A DNA stretch of 64,000 nucleotides, taken from positions 1 to 64,000 of the forward strand of contig CAUJNA010000196.1 in NCBI GenBank assembly GCA_963377175.1. The letters are read 5' to 3'. Each line of letters opens with the position of its first letter. The stretch's first letter is position 1. Below are positions 28,901 to 39,337 of this stretch, one piece after another. The notes below the pieces were generated by a model. It saw only the letters and a program-made list of their open reading frames with translations. It had not been told where the DNA came from and searched no databases. The DNA is from Effrenium voratum (taxonomy: Eukaryota > Sar > Dinophyceae > Suessiales > Symbiodiniaceae). A program made the translations under genes and the position numbers.

Positions 28901-31900
28901 GACATGGCGTCACAATGCAAAAAGCGCAGACCCAACACACTGTTTTTCCTTGAGTCTGAGTCAATGTCAGTAACAGTAACAACTGACTCGATGTCATGGC
29001 ACACACGTCACAGACAGCAAACGCAAAGCCTGAGTTCCTGACACTGATGATGCAAAAGTCCAGATTCAGCCACCAGCACCTGCCAGGTCGGAATTTTGGT
29101 AACACAACTTTCAAACACTCACTTTCAAACACGCCGGCTCCACATCCCACCAGTGCTGCCATGGAATCAAGGAACACACTGTTTGGCTTGCTGGGTTAGA
29201 TTGTCATATCTCAAATGATGTTTCAGAGCTTGAACTTGCTTCGGCTTCTGAATCAATCAGACGATCCGTGACTCCCCTGACAGCACTGGCAACCTTGATA
29301 GCCAAGCACAGCCATTCAACATGAGTAGTTGAAGAACCTGGAGTCGTAAGGTACCTAACTACCGCCGAGATATATCCGCGGATCCGACCATCACTGAAAT
29401 TCCGTTTCAACTCGTCCGTAATGTCCTTCCACTGAATCTGCAAGTCCTTCAGGCTCATGCTGAAATGCGTCATTTCCTCAATATCCTTATCATCAGCGCC
29501 AAATACTTTGAAGATTGCCAGGATCAAAATCCGTTTACCCTTTGGCGCCAACGAATGCCATTTGTTGAAGCGGAAGTCGTTCTCATTCTGGCCATAAAGC
29601 ATCAGACGAAGAGATTCCAGGTCCTCAGCCTCGTCATCATCCACCTGCATGGCCGGACGTTTCTCGATTCTTGCAGCAGCAGGACTCTTCATCGCTTTGG
29701 CAGCAGGGCGCTTCATTATCGCTTTGGCAGCAGGGCGCTTCATCTTGGAAGCGAGGCGGCCTCAACACTACTATGGCATGGGCAGGGTTCAGTCACCCTC
29801 AGATCCAACTATTCTTCAATGCATTTGTTGACTCGACAATGTCACACACAATTTCCGTAGCACAATTAATAAAATTGCAAACACGTCCTGGAGTCAGTAG
29901 CTCAGTAACAGGTCCATGAATCAAAGTCAAAGTCGCATCAACGCGCCAGCCAGGCCTCTCAGTCATTCAACTTTCTGAGTGAAGGGAGTGGGACAAATTT
30001 GACTTAAATACTTAATTACTTTTGGCAATGCACAAAATGAAACGTGTGAACGGACGATCGTGGGTTGTGACACACACACACACATGTCACATGTCGATGC
30101 TCATTTCGTAGCAAAGCCTGTCAGACACACAAGTGAAACTAAGTTGGAGCTCGAAGCTCACACCTGGCTCAGAGTCTCAGAGGTCTCTGACAAGATCGAA
30201 TGTTCCAGTGCCACAAGAGCTTCAATGATGTACTCCCTGTTGAACCACATTCGCAGCGACTTTCTCTTTCTCAAAATGCATTGGACTGCAGTTTCAAGGC
30301 TACATCGATGGTGCATCAATAGGAACGCCACAGCTGCAGATGTGCTCCGATGCGCTCCACCATGGCAATGAAACAAGATGCTGCGACAACGCCCTTCAGT
30401 CCAAGCCCGTGTAGTTTTGATGTCATTATACATGTGCTGCCAAGTCCGATTGAAGTCGTTCTTGAAGAGGTTCCACTCCTCACCCTGTAGATGGGTTTTA
30501 TCCCACAGGCCATAAGCTAGGCGATCTACTGCTGCTGTGTTTTCCACACGTTCCATGCCATGCTCGTACTGCCAGTCAGCTGCATTCAAAGCAACGACCA
30601 AATCCGGCTGCACAGGTTTCCCGACCTGACTTATTTCACCCAACTCATGGACCCGCAGCCCGACAGCCAAGCTTCCAATCATGATTTTGAGAGCGTTCGA
30701 ATTTGGACAGGAGTGATCATGGTGGTCACTGTCACTCTCGCTTTCGTAAATCACACTTGCATCCAGTGGCCACCTGGTCACCTGGTCATAGCCCAGCCCG
30801 TCCTCTGCAAATCTTGCCCACTCCTTTTCCAAATGCAGGTCCATGTCTGTCCAGTCACTTCTGTAGTAATACGCATCTTCCACCATGCGTTGGATCAGAA
30901 GGGATTTCGGTTGATGATATATTCGGGACATCATTGATTGAAATTGGTGAAGCTGAAGGCAACGCGACAAACACACAGTTTGACATCATCACCGCCCCCT
31001 GATTGCTACGAGCCGATGCAATCAGGTTTAAGTTCAGTAAAAACACAATGACCGACCATCATGCATCAGCATTAAATATCATTAGAACAAATATTTACAA
31101 AATGAAAATGCAAAATCAACAAACTTGCACGGCATTCATGAAGACACACATCATACAAATGACAAAAAATGCAGAAACAAATCCCAAACATGCAAGTTGC
31201 TTTCAACCTGACCTACATCTTCGAGATAATTCGAGATAATTCGAGATAGCCAAAAACCCCCCAAATCTAGACCCCATGGATCTAGTACTCACAAATTGGT
31301 TAGGGATTTTCCCTCCCGCGCACATGTGATGTGCCCGTCCCTGTTTGCCATATTGATGCGGAAGACATTCTGCGCGGGGGATGTCTTCTCACTTTGCCGC
31401 GAATCCGCAGCATCCTTTCGCTCTGAAGTGGTAACCACGGTACCTTCTCTCCTACGTCAACGATATGCATGGGGACTTCGACTTCAAGCACCGTTGCCCA
31501 CAGCGCGCATCCTCCCAAAGCCGACCAAGGACTGGCAGAAAGCTCGACCCATCATTTCATTCTTTCGCACATGGGCAGCTCCCTTCCTCACGGTCTTCGG
31601 TGCACTCATATTTGAACTCACCAAGGCGGCCTTCCCCGACATTGCAGGTCAACTCTCAGTACAAGAACTTATCCAGCAGCTGTGGGAAGCACTGTCAAAA
31701 GCAGATCCTGATGAGTACATCCACCTGGTGTCGCAAGACTTGTCAGGCTTCTTCACGTCCATTCCTACGGAACGATTCCACCAGGCGCTTCAAGTGCTTC
31801 TCCATCGATACGATCAAGTTGTTGGCCTTCGCGGTTCCTCGCAATGGTCCGTGTACGAAGTCAAGTCAGATCATCGACGCCGTATGTTCAAAGGAAAGTG

Positions 31901-34900
31901 GCGCCGTCAAACCAAGATCCCTCGAATTTTTCGTGAACAAGATCTCCGGCACCTTCTGGACTTTGTCATTGACAACAGTCACTTCGAGATCAACGGATAC
32001 TTGTTCCGCCAAGAACGAGGAGTCGCTATGGGATCACCAGCCGCGCCACCGTTGTGCAATTTGGTTGCTACGGTTGAGGATTTCTTCTGGCACCAAACCA
32101 TGATTTCTCTGCGGTTTTGCATGCCCGACATTGGTGTGATTTGGCATGAGCGCTACGTCGACAATCGTTTCATTCTCCTTCGAGACTCGGCCCCACACTC
32201 ACCCGTGCTCATGAACTTTCTTTCCCTGGAATTTTATCGCCCACCAGTGATGCTTGAGGTTCAACATGATGACAAAGTACTGGGTTACCGATGTGATTCT
32301 TCCTCCAGAACTATTACTCCACAGCTACCTGATCATCCCTCCCAAATCAAAGGAATTCGGAGTGCCAATGATCGGATGTTCACTTATTCTTCTTGGTCTT
32401 CTCGCTCGTGGCTCATCATACGCGGTGCACAACCGGCGGTTCAACAACAACATGGGCTCGACGCTCTCAAACGCCTTTATGAGGCCAAAGGTTTTGAATC
32501 TCACCTTCTGCGGGACGTTCGCCGTCGACTTGGGACAAAATCTGCATGTGAGCTTGTCATTCTGTCTCTTCTTGTGCATGCTTGGGACTGTTGTTGTTGC
32601 ATTGCGCTTTGTTTGCATGTAGCTGGCTCAGAACCATGGCGGAATATATGGTCACTAGCACTCTGCGTTCTGACGGATCAGTACAAACCACGAGCCGCGT
32701 GACGCTCGAGCACCTCCCCAACTTCATCAACGGCAATGAGATCCAAATGTTCATTCGGACTCACGGCATAGCACACCAGCAAAGTGTGCAATCCCACGGC
32801 TCGTCACGTGATGTACCAGCACTCACTGAGCAGCCCCGATCGCGTTCCCCCCGGTCACGAATTCCGCGGATCCAGCTCACACCGGGCCCGCAAGGGCATT
32901 CGGATGAGGAAGAAGATTGGGGTGAATGGAGGAGTGATGGCAGACGCGCCCATAGTGATCAAAGGAGGCCACGCTCGCCTCCGTTTCCTCCTGCTCATGG
33001 CAGTCCTTCTGAGAACCGCATCGCGCTGGTGCCTCTCTCAGTTCGTCGGCAGGTGCCTGATTTGGGGGTTCATCGCTTCAAGCTACGCACTGGGTGCCGG
33101 ATCGAGGAGATCGCCATCGAAGTGAACGATGTCCTCTACTACACCTTGCCTTCGATTGCCGCCTTGGTATTTCCTGAACCGGAGCTGTTGGAGAAATCAT
33201 GGGAGTCTGTCTACAGGAGCCTCATGCCGCACCGCCGCAGCATCATCGAAGATGAACAGCGGGTCAAGTCCATTTCGGAGTTTCCGTTTGCTCAGCCGCC
33301 ACATGGGGTTCCGGGACGCTGGACGGAGCAAGTGGTCAAAGACATCTCGGACTACTTCCAGATCTCGCGGCGGTCACTACCGCAGCAACTCATCGTCCAG
33401 CTCGGCATTTGCGAGGAGAAGTGGCCATATATCAGCAGAACCACGCGGACGTTTCACCACTTCTCCGCGGACAAAAAGAACTCGCAGAAGAACCTCTTTG
33501 GGATCATCTTCTCATTTGAGCCACGCCGATTGTTGCCGGACAAGCATCGTACTCAATCGCAGTCCACATTTTTCTGGTCCTACAACACCAACATACAGGC
33601 TGCCATGCAAATCCTGCGTGATGAGGAACTGATCCGACCTTCGAAGTGGCAAGAACACCCTTCCCCCAATCGTGAATGCTCCAACTGGAACGAAGTCTGG
33701 TTGCCTCCGATGGGATTCTACTGCAGAGGCAGCCTCCAGTCTCAGGAAGCGGCAATCCAATCTGCAGCGCAGTTCGGTGGAATCCGGACGGACCGCCCGG
33801 TGTGCATTGGTGGCTCTGCTCGTCTCCGACAACAGCATTGCACTATACCCCGCGGCGGCGTGTACGCGGACATAGCAGCCTCCCACTACTATGACTGTAT
33901 TCATGCCAAGGATGGCAGGTGGAAACTAAGATCTTCGATCGCAGTGCCCAGCTACATGGGCATCTTCTGGTGAACCATGGTGGCATGCCAGTACAATTGC
34001 GTTGCTACTGACCCGACGTGGTGTGCGCTTTGTTTTTCATGATGTACATCATGACGCTCCTCTTCCGGAAAAACGCATTGAGTTGTCCGCGGCTCATGGT
34101 TGACTTTGATGTTTCCTTTACTGGAGGTGCGGTGTTGCTTGCATGATTGGTTGTTTGCCTTCTGTTGCTTGCCGTCGCCGCTTTTAGTCATCACTGGTTG
34201 ATTTGGCCCTGGTTGTCTCATCTTTCCGGGATTGTGATGGATCATGGGGATCTGCTACGCGATTGTCGGCACATGCTACTCGCTATGTCATCGCAGATCA
34301 GTTTACTTCTGGCTGGACTGCAGCGTCTTGAAGGCCAGCAGCGACATCCACAGCCGCCCCCACCGCCACCGATTCCGGAAGTTCATCCCCCGCCGCTGCC
34401 TCCGCCGTCCACGGCGCCGCCGTACTTGCCAGCAACATCGGTCAGACCTGACCACATGGCAACGCCGGTCACTCTCGTGGCCACCACGGATAGCCGTGCG
34501 GAGCACCCTGCTCACGTACGCACGGTGAGTGTCAGCACCTCCTGGGAACACAGACGAAGGCGAAGATCTAGGCATCGAGAGCCGCACCGGAGACGATCCC
34601 GCAGCCATCATCGACGGCTCCCAGACCGTCCTGTTGATGCGGTTCCCGTGGTCCGCCGTCATGCTCACACTCCTAAGTATCCACCGGCGGTCAAAGCCAT
34701 GCCAGCTTGCAGACCATCAGGTCTGTCTTATGAACGGTGACGGAGCAACAGCGACAAAAGTACCTCAGCGTTTGCTACGTTCATGCTTGCATGCACCGTA
34801 TCTCTGTCGTGCCGCCGCATTATCGCTTTGCAGCTTTGCTTGAGTTGACCTTGTGGTTTGATCGGTTGCCATGCAGTTGTCAGCTGAGTTTGTGAACAAC

Positions 34901-37900
34901 CTGGTGGCTGTGCTCAATGTCCTTGCATCCCAAGTTGCGACAGCTCTGGACACCCTGAACTTTGCCTTGATGACGGAGCGTGGTCGTCCGACAGACACGG
35001 TGGTGACCCCGAGAGCACCAAGAAACTCCAGACATGGGTTGCGGCCCCGCATCATCACGGAGCACGCCTCATCTGACCGATCTCGATCCCCCACACGCAT
35101 TCGGGCTCGACCGGTGGACACGTCATCTACCTGGTACATACCGGCTTTGTCCCCGCCTCGAGCGGCACATCGTGATGCTAGTGACCACAATCCTGGTACT
35201 CGGCCCGAATCTATGTTGGATCGACTGCCACCGCCTCGTCCCCTTGCTCCTTTCGCGGCACACGGTGGACGAGAGCCAGGACAGACGACGCCTACGACAC
35301 CTGATTCGGATTCTGATGGTTCGGTACGTCCGCATCCAGGTGCCTCGTCGTTCCGGCCGTCGCCGACGGTGGTTCATGGTCCTCGGGAACTTCTACAAGA
35401 ATTTACCATTGCACTTCGCAATGCATACCGTGAACCTTTCACGGCATGGACACAGGGCGAGCTGGATGAAATGGTGAGACGGAAGAAAGATAAGGATTCC
35501 AGGCCCACCTATAAGACCATTGCGCGGTTTCTTCAGAAGCCGATTGAGGAAGTCAAGCAGGCATGGAAGGTCTATCAACAACTTGAGGCTCGCGGCTAGG
35601 AACATGCCCGTCAAATGCAGCAGCGACCGTTGATGGACCAAATGATAAGCGGCGGCGGTGTGTCCGGTTCGAGTTGTTGATCACATGATATTTGCTTGCT
35701 TGCACGTGACTCAATCTTGCTTGTCGTGTTGTGAGATGTCGTTGACATGCAGTGATGTCTTGCCTGAGTTGCTCAAATCATGTCAGAACAAGTTGTACAG
35801 ACGTACATTACCTGGACCCATGGAGCGCAGCCGACGTGGTTACAATTTCATGGACCCGGGGCTCTACTCGACAGACCCATTCGGCTGACTACGTCGCCTC
35901 CGCCCCCGCCAAGTCTGCCATTGCTTCTTCCACCTCCTCCTCCACCACCACCACCACCACCGGTGATTCTACACCCACAGTTTATGCCCTCGGTACGCAG
36001 CCCCTCGATCTCAGCCCCTCGCGGACAATCCTGCCCTACCTCTTCGAAATCGCAGCGCACACGCCGCTCGATCTACAGCACTGACCCTTCCCGTGATGAA
36101 GTACCACGCAGTCCAGGGCGCTCGTCCAAACGATCTCGGACAGCATCAGCTTCAGCGCCGCGGCGATCTCGACGGCCCTTTACAGTGTTTTATTCCAAAC
36201 GTGCTGGCCGTCTATCGCAATCCCCATCGGCAACATGCAAGCATTACTGTCACGCCATCCTGCGCCATGGACGGAAATGTCTTTCCCCTTGTGCTCGTAG
36301 ACGACCAGGTCACTATCATTGCAGGTGTGCGCGACATCAACGACAGTGAAAGCTAGGAGTCAGACATTTCAGACCTCGTTGCTGCGTTTCACCTTGTGTT
36401 TGAAAAGTTGCCTCGCTCTTCAGCGGATATGTGCGGTTGGCAATGCATGTGTGTCCTTGCCGCAGACTTTCGACTGGTTTAGCAGTCGTGCAAGCCCGTA
36501 TTGCTGCTATGAACCCCCAGTATTTCGAGTACCAGATCGATAGAGGAGTGGAATGGATTCGAATTTACTCTCCGGGCATTTGGAGGCCCGTTCCTGAGGA
36601 GGCGCCAGTTCCGGACCCACTTTACGCTTCCACGTATCGGGAGTGGCGCAGATCATATCACTTCCAAGTGTACTGGTCTGAAGACAGCACCGGAGGCACC
36701 ACAATGGATCCTATAGCCACGCCCAGTTCCTATGTGTCCTATCACGTGTGGGAGTACCGAGACTGGCAAACGCGAGGGTACCAACGACTTGGACCTCCTG
36801 TCCAATCCATCGGATTCGCGATGCTCGTCAATGCAGACATCGAGTCCTCGGTGGGCTCGTCGGTACCGGATGGGGCGTGGCGGGAACCGTCACCGCCGCC
36901 ATTCCATGATCCTTGGAATGATTCGGATTGACACTTGAGTAGCATGTTGGATAAAGATGCGGTTGTGCTTGCTTTGTATGTGAGTTCTCATTGGGTTGTC
37001 TTGCTTGGTGCTGTGCATGTCGTCTCTATGTGTCCGCCGCTTTCCGTGATAACTTTGAGCGGCTTGTCGGGTTGAAATGTTCAATAGTACGGTGCAGGGT
37101 GCAGCACGATGGGTCCTACCTCGCTATTTTGACTATGACATCGTCAATGGGCCAGCAGGAACGAGTGTGGAATGGATTCGAATCTATGTACCGGGTCAGT
37201 GGCATCCAGCATTCTGGGACCGGCCCCGGATGACCCGACCACCTATCGGGAATGGCGCAAGGTCCACCACTTCGAAGTGTACTGGCCCAGGGAAAGCACG
37301 GGCGGCACAACTATAGGCACGGTTCTGCAACCGGTATCCTACGCCACCTTCTACACTTGGTGTTACAGGGACTGGGTCACTAAGGGGTACCAACGCCTGG
37401 GTCGTCCACATCCCAGCATAGCGAGGCCAGTTTTAGCTTCGGGTGCACCGGACCTCATGTATGCTGGATTGACCTCCTCCTCGGCATCATCTAATTCACA
37501 TGATAGCTGATGCCCGTCCTCGCCTTCCTGGAGAGTCTGACTTTGATGTTGGCGCCGCACAGTGCTACAAAAGTGGTCTTTTGCATTATGATAGTTGATT
37601 TGCTTTCACTCGTTGTTGTCTGCAGCCGTACACCTATCAACTTGTCTTTCCGTGGTTGCGTTGTCATGGCGTGGCTGGAATGGTGCCCGGACCCTCAACA
37701 ACCAGATGCCCAGTGGGTCAAGATCTTTCATCCGGGACCATGGACGCCACAAGAAGAACATGATGCTCCACCTCCTCCGCATACTTTTAGAGAATGGAGG
37801 GAGTTCTATGCTCCCAACCAGGACTCAGTCGAAGGGCAAGTCCAAGTCACTACGTGGTACAAACGAGACTGGGCCACAGAGGGCTATCGGAGAATCGCTG

Positions 37901-39306
37901 CCCCTCACGCTGGTCATGAATTTGATTCCATGTATCCCTCCGATCATCACAGCGTGGCCACGCAGTCTGCGGCATTGAGTATGTCGCCGGAGCTGTTAGA
38001 CGCGATTCTCAGGTCCTCGGATGCGGCTGATTTCTCCACTGAAGAACTGACTCGTCTCCAGGAGGGGATTTCTCAACAACTGACGGCCCGCGCACGTCTG
38101 GCCTCCCATCCTCATCAACCAGTACGTGCATCGCGTGGAAACACACCATCGGAGACGATTGGGGTCTCCGACCCCTACAGGCCCGTGAATCCTTCCGACA
38201 GCGGCCAAGACAAGATGAGTCCCGTCTTCGAGCTGACTGAAGACTAGACTTGCATGAGCAGCGCAGCGTACAAAATAAGGGTGGCCTCTACACTTGCATG
38301 ATCTTGCTTGCTGTTGTTTGAACATGGTTGTGCATGGTGCTTGTTCATCTACTAGCTGGATCGGAGCCCGCGACAATCCTTGCCTCTTGCCTCGACATGG
38401 ACATCGATGATTCGAAGCAGCACCCATGGCTCGAATATTCGGTCTGGCATGATCAGGAGTGGGTGCGGATATACACTCCAGGACAACCTCAACGATGGCA
38501 CCGCGGTGACGCCGTACCTGATCTACCTGAAAATTCTTTTCGTGAATGGCAGCGGGTGACGGATCCCGATGCGCCAGTCCAGGCATGGGACATCCGTGAC
38601 TGGCAACACCAAGGGTGCCAGCGCATTCTGTCTCGGATTGAGTCCTTCGCAACTCACTATCCACATGATCAGACTCTTGGTCAAGTTCGAAACTCCGATG
38701 CCGTTCCAGTTGAGGAGACCTTCACCTATGCCACTCCGTTTTCTCATGGTGATCGCCCGGCTGCTTCGCAAATCGCTTCAGTCCTCTATGGCGACACTCG
38801 CAATGCTCAACGTGGTGATCTTTCGTTCCCGTCTTCTGAGCGGTTTAGGGCGGTGTCTCGCTCCCCTCGCCGTGGAGGATATTTTGGTCAACGATAGAGA
38901 TTTGAGTTTGAGCATGTGATCTTCCTGCAGGAGAAAAGAGAAACCTCGCCCCTCGTAGAGGGGCGTGTGTGTGCGGAGTGGCAGAAAACCCTGCCACCAA
39001 AACCGTTTTCTGTTGCAGCAGGGGGCCAGCGGCCATCAAGCAAACGCTGGCCAACGAAGCTATGCTTGATGGTGGATGCACGGATTGATCACCCGTGTGT
39101 ACCTGCAACATTTGCGTGATTCTGAAAGTCTATTTGGCCCCTTGGTTGCGGCGCTGTGTGTGCTTCATGTTGGAACTGGTAACGTTTTCGCCTCTAGAGG
39201 GAAACCGAGTGCCTTGCGAGCCGAAACTCATCCTACTCGAGACTTGTCGGTTGTACTCGAGACTCATCAGTTGTACTCGAATGATTAGCATTCTCCATCT
39301 GGAGTT

Positions 39307-39337
<31 letters not shown>

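Larger units (their letters stand above)
12453..31283 (-). mobile_element. 18.8 kb nested DNA transposon with multi-gene cargo
   Basis: The left end is AGATCCATGGGGTTTAGA; the right end, read inward, is AGATCCATGGGGTCTAGA. Both are followed by subterminal ATCTC(A/G)AATT repeats in inverted orientation. Its length is divisible by three, and ORF2 resumes in the same frame on the far side. All recognised genes run on the minus strand. No clean target-site duplication is visible: GAGCCTC on the left against AGTACTC on the right. Cargo includes a probable DDE transposase, methyltransferase-like, RING, RS, kinase-like, phosphatase and several unknown proteins. The superfamily is not recognised; the long insertion between the catalytic residues recalls hAT or KDZ transposases. 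Confidence 0.75.
8265..39315 (+). mobile_element. 31 kb composite element: Penelope-like retroelement carrying a nested DNA transposon
   Basis: The element is bounded by direct repeats of about 350 bp that look identical base for base (offset 30,701). Left of it is CCCTG(GT)n and right of it is (GT)n ATCTTTT, so it entered a TG microsatellite. Removing the nested transposon leaves about 12.2 kb. Plus-strand genes, in order, are ORF1 (RS-rich), ORF2 (GIY-YIG plus RT, now split), ORF3, three Pro/Arg-rich ORFs, and four paralogous ORFs. Penelope-like elements are known for LTR-like direct repeats and GIY-YIG nucleases; the N-terminal nuclease order is that of the Naiad/Chlamys group. The identical repeats suggest recent insertion. 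It lies in an intron of the host gene, in the opposite orientation. Confidence 0.85.

Noticed and set aside
31296..32702. Free-standing reverse transcriptase gene
   Set aside because: No ATG opens the frame; it is the in-frame continuation of ORF2 across the nested insertion.
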